Positions 45,386 to 57,461 are shown, numbered from the stretch's first letter. The stretch: DNA of 64,000 nt from Nelumbo lutea (GCA_022828595.1 JAKGHH010000003.1:105547583-105611582); one strand, 5' to 3'. Notes: generated by a model not told the origin, from the sequence alone. Made by a program: numbers and translations.

Positions 45386-46727
45386 GCACAACAAGAAGTT
45401 GTGAAGGATACAAATAGACACCCTGTGTCTAACCCCCAAGAATTACAACTGAGCCCAAAACATAGACTGTCTTTGTACTCCTTGTGTAGCTAGACGCCCT
45501 AGCCTAGACCATCTGCCAACCATCTGCCAAACAGTCGTTAGATCTTCTAACCCATTGGACTTGAATAAACATGTCCCTAGAAAGCCATTTGAATCTCCTA
45601 AGGTCATTCCTTAGATGCTAAGAGACTCCTTCCCCTTAATTTGGAATCTCCTTCAATGATTATCCTTTCAAAATCCAACTCCTTGGCTTTCTCAAGACCA
45701 AAAACAGATGCCAAAAATTCTGCTGTAGCCACATCATTTTGCTTAACTGGACCTAAGAAGAAGGCGCAAATGTTGCCTTCCTCATCCCTAACCACCCCAC
45801 CAATTCTAGAGGGGCCTGGATTGCCCACACAACTCCCATCAAAATTTAGTTTCAACCAGTTACAAGGCAGGGGTGGCCAGTCCACTACTGCAACCTGTCT
45901 TCTAGAAGATGAGGCAGCTATAGCGGTATAGCCCCCCAAGTTCTGAAAAAATCATCTACTTTAAAGTCTGAGAAGAGAACCAAGGTCTTGGTCCACTGTG
46001 CTACTCTTAGGATTATGACCTCAATCAATGCCTCCTTATTTCTTTCCTTTTCCCCAAATATTATAGAGTTTTCCTCCCAAACTGTCTAAACCATTGCTGC
46101 CCTTGTATATTTCCACAATAATCTGCCCCTCCTAGTAGAGCAACTACAAATAGAAGGGCTAAACAACTCTCCCAAGTTAATAGGAGGAAGCCAACTGCAA
46201 CCAAAAAGCAAAGTGAATCAGTCCCAGATAAAACCAACAAAAGGGCAAGGAAGTAGGAGGTGAACTGCAGTTTCACCGTTAAGCTTGCATAAGCAGCACC
46301 AATTGGGGGCAGGCACCAATTTGGCCTCTTCCTTTTTAAGTTTATTACAGGTATTAATGCATCCATGATACACTTCTTAGCAAAAAGCACCAACTTTAAA
46401 ATGGATGGGAGAGCACCAAATTTCCTTAATAGAGAAAGTATGAGAAGGGGAGGGTAAGGAAGATACAAGCGAGTTAAACAAGGACTTAAGTGAAGGTCCC
46501 AACCGAATTGAGGGTCCAACCATAGGATTTAGCGAAGTAAGCAAAGCAAACACAAAATGGATTTCAGACTCTCTAAGATTCCTAGGAGAAGGGGGGGGGG
46601 AATGAACTTAGACATAGATCTACCCTTGAGATTGGAAAGAGCATAAAGAGAGGGAAAGATCTCAGTGGAAGGGGACTCCCCAATCCAAATATCTTCCCAT
46701 AACCTAATATTTTGACCCGAAACCCGG

Positions 46728-47530
46728 TGTTTTAAAAGCACAAGGGCCAATTTGTGCCTGAGGCGCAAGGCGAGGCACACATCTTTTTAAGCAAGGCACA
46801 AGATTACAAAAAAAAAAGTCATAAAATTCAAAACAATGCCAAAAAATTAAAAAATGCAAAAATTAAAAAATATTAAACATAATGTTAATAAATAATATAA
46901 ACTTAAATTTTAAAATAAATGTTTTAAAAAACCTATTATCTGAAATTAAAATACATAAACATAACATGTGAAGCGCATTCAAATGAATTTTAAAAATAAA
47001 AGCAAACATATAAAGCATTTTCAATCATGTAAAACCCACAATCTTTTTTTTTCCTTAATTGCATTGCTTCAAGTAGTTAGTGTGATGTAAAACATATTGC
47101 ATTCTTGATTCTATGAGTCGCCTTTGTATCACGCCCCTCGAGGCAAGCCCGAACAAGTCTATGTTAGGTTTGAAATTCTTAGTTTTCACATAAAAAATAA
47201 TGATTTTATAACTTTCATTGCCTTTTAAGAAGATATTTTGTTCAAATGAATGAGTGAACAACATTAGCAAAAAAAAGCAAAAAGCGCAAAATTTTAAAAA
47301 GGCGCACGCCTTTGAAAGGGGTGCACCTAGGACCTGGGCGAGGCGCATACCCCAAAATGCGTGCACCTAGGCGCGCCTCAAGAAGGTCTGTTCATGGGCC
47401 AGGCTTGGGCTTGGCTTTTGTTAAAATTCTAATGGGTCCGACTCGAAGCTCGAGCCCGAGACAATGTAAAGTTGGGCCCAAAGCCCGGCCCGTGAACAAG
47501 TCTAGCCTCAAGTGCGCCTTTTAAATAACT
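46728..47530. mobile_element. MITE inserted in the minus-strand LINE
   Basis: TTTTAAAAGCACAAGGGCC at the left and an inverted TTTAAAAGGCGCACTTGAGG at the right enclose ~800 bp with GCGCC/GGCGC-rich ends and an AT-rich middle. The LINE coding sequence (SSMTSVI | KHRVSGQNIRL) stops and resumes at its two sides. Exact ends and duplication unresolved. Confidence 0.7.
47383..47504. mobile_element. 122-bp hAT-type MITE nested in another MITE
   Basis: Perfect 8-bp duplications GCCTCAAG at 47375-47382 and 47505-47512 flank inverted ends AGGTCTGTTCATGGGCC and, on the other strand, TAGACTTGTTCACGGGCC. Same end family as the element at 19427-20065. Confidence 0.92.
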
Positions 47531-47886
47531 GAAGTCATACTTGATGCAATTAAGGAAGATAGGAAGATAATCGTGGATGCTTTCTAGGGGGTAGCCAAAT
47601 TGGCTTTGTGAAGACAACCAACATCCCATCCATTACTTGACAGCCCATGAATACTTGCTACCACTTTGTGCCAAAGCCTTTCACTTTCCAATGGAAATCA
47701 ACATAGCCATTTGCTCAAAAAAGCCAAAGTTTTCATTCTAATATTCCCAATTCCCAACCCCTCTTTTGCCTTTAACTTTGTCAACTTCTCCCAACTCATC
47801 AAATGATCTTTCTTCCCTTGCTCAGGTTCCCACAAAAAATCTCTCGTAATCTTTTCCAATTTTCTCACAACAACTTGGGGCATTCT

Positions 47887-49150
47887 TGGCAGTGTTTCAG
47901 ATTTGTTGTCTCTTCTTGGTAGTTTCTTTCTGGACCCTCTTAGTTTGGATGTGAGATTATGGTCCCCTCATCCAAAATGTTACTTCACTTGTGCTTATTT
48001 TTTTAAGGCCCTTTGTTCTTCCTCGGGACAGTTGGGTTTTATGACCAAGGAGATATGGTTTAGACCTGTTCCACCTAAAATTATTATTTTCTGCTGGGAG
48101 GTGTTTTATAGAAAGATTAATACCTTGGACTGCTTGCAGAAGAAAAAGGCCTTTCATGTGTTTGTCCTCTAACTGGTGTGTACTTTGCAGGGTTAGTGGT
48201 GAGGATTGGTTCCACTTGTATCTTGTTCCTTTTCTAATGCTATTTGGAGTTGGATTTTTGCTTTGTTTGGGTGTAGGTGGAATCTGACCACAGATTTAAG
48301 TTAGTTGTTCGGTCCTTTTTTGTGTGGCCTACAAAAAAAGGAAAAACGATGTGGAGATGTATTAGAGTAGCTGCCTTGTGGACAATTTGGGAAGAAAGGA
48401 ATGCAAGGGTATTCAAGGAAAAGGAAAGAAGCATTTAGTCTGTTGAGGATTGTATCTTGACTAGGGCCATTCATTGGTTAAGAACTATGGACTTCTTTCA
48501 TACATTTTCTTTTGATGATATTTGGAGAAACTAGATAGCGGTGGCTAATAGCCATACGAGGAAGGACAGGGAATCTGCAGCGTGGGTGCCTCCGCTTGAA
48601 GGTTGGGCAAAGCTGAATTTTGATGGTAGCATCCAAGGAAACCCAGGCCCATTGGGGATAGGAGGGGTGCTGAGAGATGAGGAAAGCAACATCTTAGCCT
48701 TGTTTTCAGGCCCCGTGGGAATAGGAGACTCCAATAGAGCTGAGATTTTAGCGGCTGTACAAGGTATTCAGATTGCAGAACAATTATGAGTTCATCATTT
48801 GGTAGTTGAATGAGACTCCAAAATTGTTGTGGGATGGCTGACAGATCCAGCTTCAGCTATGTGGCGACACAGAGACTTGTTGAGGAAAGTCAATTGGCTC
48901 ATAAGAAGCATGACTGTTACCTCTCTTTGGGTGGGAAGATTAGCAAGTACCTTAGCGGATGGGTTAGCTAAGCAAGGGGCTTCAAGGGAACATTTGTTTT
49001 GGGCTGCTTTGTAATTTTATTTCTGTTTATTCCTGTTTTTAACTTGATGTAATACTCTGTTAGAAGAGGTAGCAGTTCGTGCCTCTTCATGGGTTTCCTG
49101 TATTGCCTTAATTTTCTAGATTAATAAAATTATCTTCATTCATAAAAAAA
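47887..49150 (+). mobile_element. 5'-truncated plus-strand LINE with RNase H
   Basis: Flanked by a 17-bp duplication ACAACTTGGGGCATTCT (47870-47886 and 49151-49167), with an A-run before the right copy. Encodes RLWSPHPKCYFTCAYFFKAL and FWEVFYRKI-type zf-RVT sequence with several shifts. RNase H is at 48541-48789 (LNFDGSIQGNPGPLGIGGVL, DSNRAEILAAVQGI) and, after a stop at 48787-48789, at 48829-49014 (VGRLASTLADGLAKQG). A Glu/Gly-to-stop change and DSK context remain between them. Confidence 0.9.
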
Positions 49151-49310
49151 ACAACTTGGGGCATTCTAAAAATTGACATATAGTAGACAGGAAGATTAGA
49201 TAAGGTAGATTTGATCAAAGTTATTCTCTCACCTAGAGAAATGTAATTTCTCTTCCACCTAGCTAATCTCTTCTCAAACCTTTCCACCATTGCAATTTTC
49301 TTTTATTTTG

Positions 49311-49765
49311 AGAAGAAATAATTTTTTTTGATAGATAGAAGGAATAAATAAAATGGAAATAGAATGATACCCTGCATGAGTTGAGTTTTTGATTCCAAGA
49401 TTAATGATTACAGTCTTCTATGTTCTGTTAAATTTCCTCCATGAGTTAAGTTTCTTACAATTCATTAGAAAAACCATTTAGAGTTAGTGATGCTAAGGAA
49501 ATCATAGTAGAAAGGTTGGAGGAAATGAGGATCTGAAAAAAAGGTAGAACTAAACTGAATTTTTAACACTTGATGCATGATGGCAACTGATAAGATAACA
49601 ATCTGAATACAACTGAAAATCACCATAGTTGTGAAACACCTCTATGACAAAGATGCAGAAGATAGGGTTACTTACAAAGATCCTAAATGGCTAAGCCTAG
49701 GAAGCATGGAGGTAAGAAAGTGTAGTTCTTACAAATCATGGTAATATCGTAATACAATGGTAAAG
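49311..49765. other. Intron 1 sequence with a T-run, unassigned
   Basis: A T-run followed by GATAGATAGAAGG (49322-49340) resembles a minus-strand LINE tail, but no coding sequence follows. Otherwise nothing recognised. Confidence 0.4.
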
Positions 49766-49779
49766 GAGTAGAGTTCTTA

Positions 49780-51119
49780 TGCTCTATTCCATTTCCCTTC
49801 ACAAACATGAGCCAATTGCAACTTTTCTCCCGAGCCCGTTAAACCCCTTATCTTTAAACTGGGACTTTGGGTTTCGTAGAGGGTTAAGGGATGGTGAGTC
49901 GAGTTGTGTTATTGAGCTAATTCATTTACTAGAATCCGTTTGCTTGGACCCCACTTCTTTTGATCAAAGGGTTTGGACTCCTCTTCCAAAAAGTACTTTT
50001 ACTTGCTCTTCTTTTCTAAAATCCCTCAGTTCTAACCCCATTTCCCAAGGATTCCTTGTCAAAGAAGTCTGGGTGTGACCTATTCCCCCAAAAATTGTTG
50101 TATTCTGCTGGGAAGTCTTCTATGGGAAAATCAATACTTTGGAAAACTTACAGAAAAAGAGACCCTTGCTTTGTCTTTCCCCAAATTGGTGTTCCTTGTG
50201 TAAGGCCGAGAATGATGACTGTTTCCATTTGCTGATCTTCTGTTCCTTTGCTATAGATATATGCCTTCTGATTTAAGCTTGTTATTCAACCCATCTGTCT
50301 TTGTTTGGCACACTAGAAGAAGTAAGGTCATGTGGAAATGTGTCAGGGCAGCCACCTTGTGGACTCTTTGGGAGGAAAGGAATGCAAGAATTTTCTTAGA
50401 GAAGGAAAGAGGGTTAGATGAAATGAATGATTGTATCCTAACAAGAGCAATCCATTGGCTGAAAACTGTGGATATCTTTGATGACTTCTCCTTTGATGAC
50501 TTGTGGAGGAATTGGCTAGTAATAGCTAACACTTCAACAAAGAAGGATAGAATTCTGTCAGAATGGATTCTGCCTTTGGAAGGTGTCATCAAGCTGAACT
50601 TTGATGGAAGCAGCCAAGGCAACTCCGGGCCTTCAGGTATAGGGGGTATCATGAGAAATAAGGACAGCAACATAATTTCCCTATTCTTAGGATCGGTGGG
50701 AGTGGGGGATTCCACAAGGGTAGAAATCCTTGTTGCAGTACAAGGAATTCAGATCGCCAACCAGCTTGGGGTGGAGCATCTCCTAGTTGAAGGGGACTCT
50801 CAGGTGGTAACAAGGTGGCTCCTAAACTTGGATACCACCATTTGGGGCTACAAAGATCTCATAAAAAAAGTAAAGTGGTTAACCAGCAATATGAGAGTTG
50901 AGGTAAAATGGGTTAGTAGGTCTGCTAATTCTTTGGCTGATGCTTTAGCCAAACAGGGGGTTTCTAGGGAAGATCTTTTTTGTGCTTCTATGTAAGTTGT
51001 TATTAATTTGGAAATCTGTACTTAACTAGCCCGGAGAGGTTGCAACTCGTGCCTTTCCTTGGGGACTTTGTACTATTGTCTATTGCTGATTAATAAAATT
51101 ATTTCAATTATAAAAAAAA
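49780..51119 (+). mobile_element. 5'-truncated plus-strand LINE, best-preserved copy
   Basis: Flanked by GAGTAGAGTTCTTA at 49766-49779 and 51120-51133, with an AATAAAA signal and an A-run before the right copy. A frame at 49779-50078 carries the zf-RVT start (LNWDFGFRRGLRDGESS, STFTCSSFLKSL). After one stop and frame changes, 50261-50995 is open for 244 codons. Confidence 0.92.
50261..50995 (+). pseudogene. LINE ORF2 C-terminus with intact RNase H domain
   Basis: 244 codons: the end of the zf-RVT linker (KCVRAATLWTLWEERNARIF, FDDLWRNWLVIAN), then a complete RVT_3 RNase H. Key parts are LNFDGSSQGNSGPSGIGGIM (first Asp), DSTRVEILVAVQGIQIA (Glu), VEGDSQVVTRWL (Asp) and SRSANSLADALAKQGVS (last Asp). 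In plant L1 elements this domain would digest RNA in RNA-DNA hybrids during target-primed insertion. The domain is complete but lacks its RT in frame, so it is not an independent gene. GNSG replaces the usual GNPG. Confidence 0.85.
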
Positions 51120-51133
51120 GAGTAGAGTTCTTA

Positions 51134-51362
51134 CAAATCTTGGTAAAAGTGATAGGGACCCTTTGTTCTCATCTATCTTAGCTTGTATTTGGTTATTATT
51201 TGCATTATTAGATATAATTTGCTTGGTCCTCTGTGATCTCTTCATTAGGTCTTTATGCATTCAAATGTTTATTTATTTTTCTCCTTTTTCCTTTAATTGT
51301 CTAAACTTCAAACCTTCTCATTTGTGTTCTGTTTCTATATTTTCTTTTATTAATTTCCAAAG
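51134..51362 (+). other. 3' end of helicase intron 1
   Basis: T-rich sequence with the expected pyrimidine-rich tract before the acceptor CCAAAG at 51362. Confidence 0.7.
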
Positions 51363-51540
51363 GGAAGAGCTCACAAGTCCCACAGTTTCTTCTAGAAAAA
51401 GGTGTGGAGCCCATATTATGTACACAACCTAGAAGATTTGCTGTTGTTGCTGTTGCAAGAATGGTAGCAAAAATTCGTAATTGTGAGGTGGGAGGTGAGG
51501 TTGGATATCACATTGGTCACTCCAAGGTTATGTCAGAGAG
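51363..51540 (+). CDS. DExH helicase exon 2
   Basis: Acceptor TTTCCAAAG at 51362. Encodes GKSSQVPQFLLEKGVEPILC and TQPRRFAVVAVARMVAKIRN, then the VGYHIGHSK region and MSE. Ends in phase 2 at AG|GTAATT. Completes Walker A and carries motif Ia. Confidence 0.92.
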
Positions 51541-54500
51541 GTAATTTTTTAGTCTTTTCCCTGATTGAATTTACCCTTCCTGCTGAATATCCTTTATTGG
51601 TTATGTAGTTCTTACCCTGAAAATTATTTATCTCTACTGCAGATTATTATTAGAGAAATGCTAATAAACATTTTATGTGACGTAACTGTACAAATATGAT
51701 TGGATTTTCATCTAAAAAGTTTCAATCTCTAACTGCAATATACTAATTGAAGGAAACCTGGTGGCTCAGAGTTAGCAGCAGGGTACTTGTTGGTAGGGTC
51801 CAGGGCTAGGGCTGACATCAGGTTGCTAGAACATTTAAGTATGAACTGGCTTTTTAGTTACCCGTACTGGAGTATTGCAGCTCTTCTATTACATGGAGAT
51901 GGGCTTTTGACAATTATGTATATGCTGTTTTTATGAATGAAATGGTGGTCCATTTTTCCACTTTGAGAGAGTCATAACTTTTTATATAGAATGCATAATC
52001 TATTTGCAAAGCAATAAGATCAGCAAATTGGTGTAGCATTTCTTTTGGTTGACCTTTTGGATGGTTGATCTGCATGGCTTTAAGAAGGTAGGTAATAACT
52101 AAAGAAAGGCTTGGAACCTTGGTCCTCTTTCATCTTTTCACTCTTTTGTTCATGTGTGAAGATTGTATAAAACATGCTAGAAACCAAGAAGAAGTTTTAT
52201 TGATTCAAAAAAAGGAAGAAAAAGTTTTATGCAACCTAAGCACAGGGAGAAGCTAACGGAGTTGGGGCCACTGTAGAAGATTATTTAGATTCATCAACTG
52301 TGATTTCACATTCCGCAGTAAACCAAGTAAAATAGATGTCTCCAAACTCTTGAAGGATTGACCAAAAAAAATTTTTAATTGTACACCACCATTGATAATG
52401 TCATGAACCATAGGTTTGCCATCAAGGGTTTTCAAGGCTTATTTTCTTTTGGATGTTCTGGGCTATGGTAGAAGAATCCGTCCCCTGCTGATACAAATTC
52501 TGTTGCTCATGTCATGTCCGTGCCTCAACCTGGTAACAAGATTGAGGAGCCGTTTGATAATGGCTGAATTTAATAACTGCCTTTTATGGCATTATAAAAA
52601 AAGCTGCCTTTTATGGTTAAAGTAATTAAGTAATAAAACATTCCAAGGTAAAGTAATCAACCTAACCTTACCTTCAGCTCTTAAGGTGCTTATAACCTCT
52701 TGAATAATTTATCCACTAAAAGACAAAGCAATAATTTATCAGATAGCCTCTTAGCTGGCTATGCATCATCTGCATAACTCCTAATAAGGACAACTGCTTT
52801 TTTGAGCAAATTTGCAGTCTAATAAATGCAGCACATTTAATTCTATATCCTCTGGACAACTGATGCACATCTTAGGAAAGACATTTGAAATACATAACCA
52901 TTTCAGTAAAATCTTTCTCTCTTAAATTGGGTGCATTACAGGAAAACTAGAAAGTATAGGTTCCTCAAATTAAAGCATTCAAAGAATTACTGATTTATGA
53001 ATGAAGTAATAAAAAAAGATATCAAGGAGACATAAATAAATATTACAATATAACGCTTGATAGTCAGGGACTCGGGGGGCAATGGAGATGCCATAACATC
53101 TTTTCTTGAATAACCAGAAGATTACTTTTCTAGGTTGCATGGAGCCATGGAATCACACTAAACGAAAATAACAAAAGAATGGATATCCTTATTTTTTTAT
53201 TTGGATTTGTCTTCTACCAACTCTGCCAGTCCTAAGCCCAGATGAAGGAAGAGGGTTGAATTAGGTTGGCAGGAGGCATTGAAACTTTTGTCAAACTCTT
53301 ATAATTGTGGATCCTGATCATTTGTCTTCTACAACCACAAAATACAAGGACTTTGAAAGACTTAAAAAGTAGGGCTGCAAACGAATCGGATCAGATTCGG
53401 AAAAAGATATATCCAATCCGATCCGATAAGAAATCTGATTTATCTGAATCCGATAAGACTTGGAAACATACACTGGCTCCTAAAACCTGTTGACAGTTAG
53501 ACTAATAAACTTGTTTACCAGATGCAACTTTTCTTTAGAGTACTCAACTCAACTAAATCTTGTTCCAATTATATGGAGTTCGCTGCAATTTTCCTTTAGA
53601 GTCACTTAAAAAATTAATTCAACAAATAAATTCATAGAACAAATTGGAATTATATTTTAAAATTCAAATATTGATTCTTTAACAAGCCAATTTGTAGATT
53701 TTTTTTTGGTCACAACTCTTTGAGATAATGTCCGAAATTGAACTTGTTGGATAGACTATTAAATAACCTTCCAACTATACCAAAATCAATTGTAAAATTC
53801 GGACACAAGTAGAGTAGAAGACTTGAAACTCATAGCTTCTGCTTCAGATTGAGATCTGATCAACATCTTTACAAACGAGTCTTTTTTGTCTTTTATTTCA
53901 TTTCATTTTATTTTATTTTTACATCCCACAGCAGTGTTTGTGTGTGGAAGGAGTGTTCTGGCACGTAGGCAACAGGCAATTACTCTAGACAGTTTGGTTC
54001 AACAAGATAACATTTTTAAAACAATCATCTTGTTTTATTATATGGAAAGCAGAGAAGTACTACTCAAGTCTGCCAATGATCCCTCATCTTCTATACTTCT
54101 GTAAAGCTGTTACATTTTTAGCAAAGGATTGCACATTGTACCTGTGCCATGGTTTAGTGTTTTTTCTATCAGATCAGTTCAAGTTCCTTTTAGTGTATTT
54201 CAGAGGAATGTCTAGAAGTTCAATACAACATGTAGGTTTTTCTTTATATCCTTAAATGATTCAGTGTCAACCTTTTTTGTTTAATAGATAAATATAAAAT
54301 TTCTTCTTTTAATATATATTAGTAATTCAGCGTGTATCTTCCAAAAGGGATAATGAAGAGCAATGTTTTATTCATTTGACACAAAATGGCTCAAATGTTT
54401 TATTTGTTATTTTCTAATCCTTGGTTTTTACATCCTCTGTTGCTCAAAAATTGTGAAAGTCACATTTGTTACTTTGTTTTGTTGCTTCTACTCTTTTGTT

Positions 54501-54600
54501 GACATGTCAGTTTTTTCCTCTTAAGCATTAATGCACCTTATATCTATCCAATTGCTAACAGTTGGTATACACCTTGATATTGTTTTTGGTTATACTTAAG
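51541..54600 (+). other. Helicase intron 2 (3.06 kb)
   Basis: AT-rich with no recognised gene. GGGCTGCAAACGAATCGGAT (53372-53391) with ATCTGAATCCGATAAGA (53442-53458) is a short remnant of a MITE-like inverted pair. No complete element found. Confidence 0.6.
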
Positions 54601-54774
54601 GTCAAGAATTGTCTTTAAAACTGCTGGGGTTTTATTGGATGAAATGCGAGATAGGGGGGTAACAGCACTTAAATACAAGGTTATCATTCTTGATGAAGTA
54701 CATGAAAGATCCGTGGAGTCTGATCTTGTTCTTACATGTGTAAAGCAATTTGTGCTGAGAAACAATGATTTAAG
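54601..54774 (+). CDS. DExH helicase exon 3
   Basis: Acceptor TACTTAAG at 54600. Encodes RIVFKTAGVLLDEMRDRG, KYKVIILDEVHERSVESD and VKQFVLRNNDL. It carries motif II as DEVH (DExH class). Phase 2 at both ends; donor AG|GTTAGA. Confidence 0.93.
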
Positions 54775-55021
54775 GTTAGAGTTTCTTTTTTTCTTTCTTT
54801 CCAATTACCTTTTTTTTCATTTTATATTGTTTGAGTTTTTGAGCATTGTGTTTAAGTGACTTCTGTCATTTTTACTTGTTTGTTTTTTGTCAAGTTGAAC
54901 TTCTTAACAGGTGGATTATTTATAATTCCATTTTGACTACAAAAATTTTAGCTGGCTGCTTATGTCCAGTGCATCTTGAATTCTGTTGTTTGCGGGTCTG
55001 ATATTTTCCATGATGTTTTAG

Positions 55022-55169
55022 GGTAGTGTTAATGTCTGCTACAGCAGATATTGCAAGATACAAAGATTATTTCAAGGATCTTGGTAGGGATGAGAGGGTA
55101 GAAGTGCTTGCGATTCCCAATTCCACGCAACAAACAATTTTTCAACGAAAAGTTCTATATCTTGAACAG
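55022..55169 (+). CDS. DExH helicase exon 4
   Basis: Acceptor TGTTTTAG at 55021. Encodes VVLMSATADIARYKDYFKDL, then GRDERVEVLAIPNSTQQT and KVLYLEQ. Motif III is SAT. Donor CAG|GTAAAT, phase 0. Confidence 0.93.
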
Positions 55170-56207
55170 GTAAATACTTATTTATTTTCTTCATTTTGTG
55201 ATGCATAGCTTTATGACGTGCTTGAGTGCTTATTATTTGCATCTGGTATTGTTTTATTACGATCAATTTCTTGGATCTCTTGTACAATGCGATTTCGCAA
55301 ACTGAAGACTTCCTTGGCATAGAAGGCCTCCATGGTCCAATGGATGGGGTACTAGCATTTTCTTTTCTTTTATTTTTTGTGTACCAAAAAACATGAAAAT
55401 TGTCTTGGCATAAAATATCTTTGCTTTAAAGATATTTTATTGATGAAAAGATTGCATCTAGATGAGCTATTATCTCATTTGCAGATGCTTATTGATCTGG
55501 ATCATAATGGCCTTTCTTGTGGGATCTTAGAAATTGGTAGTTCTCTAATATGTTTTTAGAAATTTATCTTGACTGGATTTTTTTGGTGGAAATTTTTTTA
55601 GTAAAGTTTCTCACATAACATGATTCACCCAATTAGATTAATAACTGTGTTTTTTGATATTTGGGTAAGTCCCATTTAAGAAATCATGTAGATGTTCCCT
55701 TAATTACATCTCTGCTAGGGGCAGAGAAAACCTCTTTATTCTGATTTAGAAGTACAAATGCATATGTTAAAGTAGCATTTTCCTTTGAAAATTCTGGTAT
55801 ATATTCCCTTTGTTTGAGAGAAAACCAACAAATACAAATACATGAATTTTTTATGTATAACAATCAAATAGGGATCATAAATAGTCATATTTCATGAATG
55901 AGACTGTAAGTGGACTTCACATAAAGTAATGATTTTATAGGTGGATATGGTGTGAGGAACCATAATCAACCAAGTTTCATGAACAAGGCTGTAGATGGTT
56001 GTCTCCCTTACATATGATTAGATGTGAGACAAGGAGAGAAAAAAAAAAAAAACAATAAAGAAAGAAAGTGTGAAAGAAATATAAGGAAATACATAGTTCT
56101 CATAGTGGGAATTGCAAGAGTATCATAATCATAGTGAAGAGGTGGAGGAGGAATACTTCAATCCTACCTTCTTCTTTCTCCTTTTCTTCCTTTTCTCCTC
56201 TTTTCTT

Positions 56208-56577
56208 AGGGTGCCAAGTGTCATCCCACTTAAAATGGGTTAAGGAGGGAAAATAAAACTCTTCCTTCCTAGGGTGACATGTGTCCCCCCACTTAAAGTG
56301 GTTAAAAGAAAGAAACTAACTCCCTTTTCTTAGGGTGATATGTGTCAGTGTCACCCTACTTAAAGTGGCTAGAGGAGGGATAAGAGTCTTCTCTTCATAG
56401 GGTGACATGTGTCACCCCACTTAAAGTGGTTAGAGGAGGGAAAATAACTCTCTCCCCTAGGGTGACATGTGTCACCCCACTTAAAGTGGTTAGAGGAGGG
56501 AAAATAACTCTCTCCCCTAGGGTGACATGTGTCCCCCCACTTCAAGTGGCTAAAGGTGGGAAAATAGCCCTTTTGTT
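56208..56577. repeat. ~60-bp minisatellite with a palindrome in each unit
   Basis: Six to seven units starting AGGGTGACATGTGTCACCCC. Two adjacent ones (56401-56460 and 56461-56520) are identical over 60 bp. Most units carry CCACTTAAAGTGG, a perfect 13-bp palindrome. Outer units are more diverged (for example an added GTCAGT near 56346). Confidence 0.95.
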
Positions 56578-56845
56578 AGGATAAGACAAGTGACATCCCC
56601 TTTATAAATAAGTGGGACACCTCACAAGATTATTAATTAATATAAATTTAATTCTTTTAGGGCCTTCTGGTCTCCTTAAATGGGTTCTATTGTAAGCCCA
56701 TTAAATGCTTATTGCATTATAAATAAGGTCCAATTAACTTAGGGCCTGCTATTCACTAAACTGGACTTGCAGGCTCCTTTCCTTCCTAAATTGTTTCAGC
56801 TCACCCATGGGACTGATTGGGCTTAAAAGATCAAGTTGGAAAGAA

Positions 56846-56849
<4 letters not shown>

Positions 56850-56877
<28 letters not shown>
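56850..56877. repeat. (CT)n microsatellite
   Basis: About 14 CT units in intron 4. Confidence 0.95.
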
Positions 56878-56882
<5 letters not shown>

Positions 56883-57461
56883 GGCTGTGATTGGGAGTAG
56901 CTTAATAGCCTTCTCTCAGTCCAACAAAATTAAGGGCTTAACAAAAATGTATAATAATATAGGGAATTTAGTTAAATTTAGCTAATACCTCTAACTTGAT
57001 ATCATTCTTCCCCATTATATTTTACCATTTGTTTGCTTGGTTGGGTGTGAGGCCTAAACCCTCAAGGAGTGATTCCTAGATCTTTTTCTCTTTAAATTCT
57101 TGCTGTTCTGTGTCACATTAAGGTATGGTTTTCTACTATAGTGTTGTTTCCTTTGCTATTCATGTTTGGATATTTATGGTTGTATATCATGAATTGCATG
57201 CATTTTGAGTTAACTTTTCAATACTGAAAGTTGATCTGAACCACACATGCAAAAGTGTCTGATGACTGCTAGAATAAGAGCGTTCTTGATTTATTTTAAG
57301 AATTCTGTGTATTTGTATTAGTATGCTGTATTGCCGTTTTAACACTTTTTTTTACAAGATAAGGTTGTTGTTTGGTATTTTATATCTCTGTTGCTTCTAG
57401 ATTCTCTTTGCATATTGTTCTCCTTTAATGATGTCATGCATGTATTCTTTATGGAATACAT

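Larger units (their letters stand above)
44553..49310 (-). mobile_element. Minus-strand LINE (5'-truncated), host of three later insertions
   Basis: Removing the inserted elements leaves one LINE ORF2 tail. RT thumb VERFEKRLARWKRNYISLGE and VYYMSIFRMPQ lie at 49288-49170, and VVVRKLEKITRDFLW with KKDHLMSWEKL at 47880-47700. Then come WHKVVASIHG (near 47650), VSGQNIRLWEDIWIGESPST (46720-46660), a broken zf-RVT region, and RNase H at 45939-45604 (FDGSCVGNPGPSRIGG, IIIEGDSKL). The T-rich tract near 44550 is its tail. Stops and shifts make it dead. Confidence 0.85.

Noticed and set aside
56402..56584. Open frame with repeated TCVTPLKVVRGGK units
   Set aside because: A by-product of the 60-bp (multiple of three) minisatellite in an intron.
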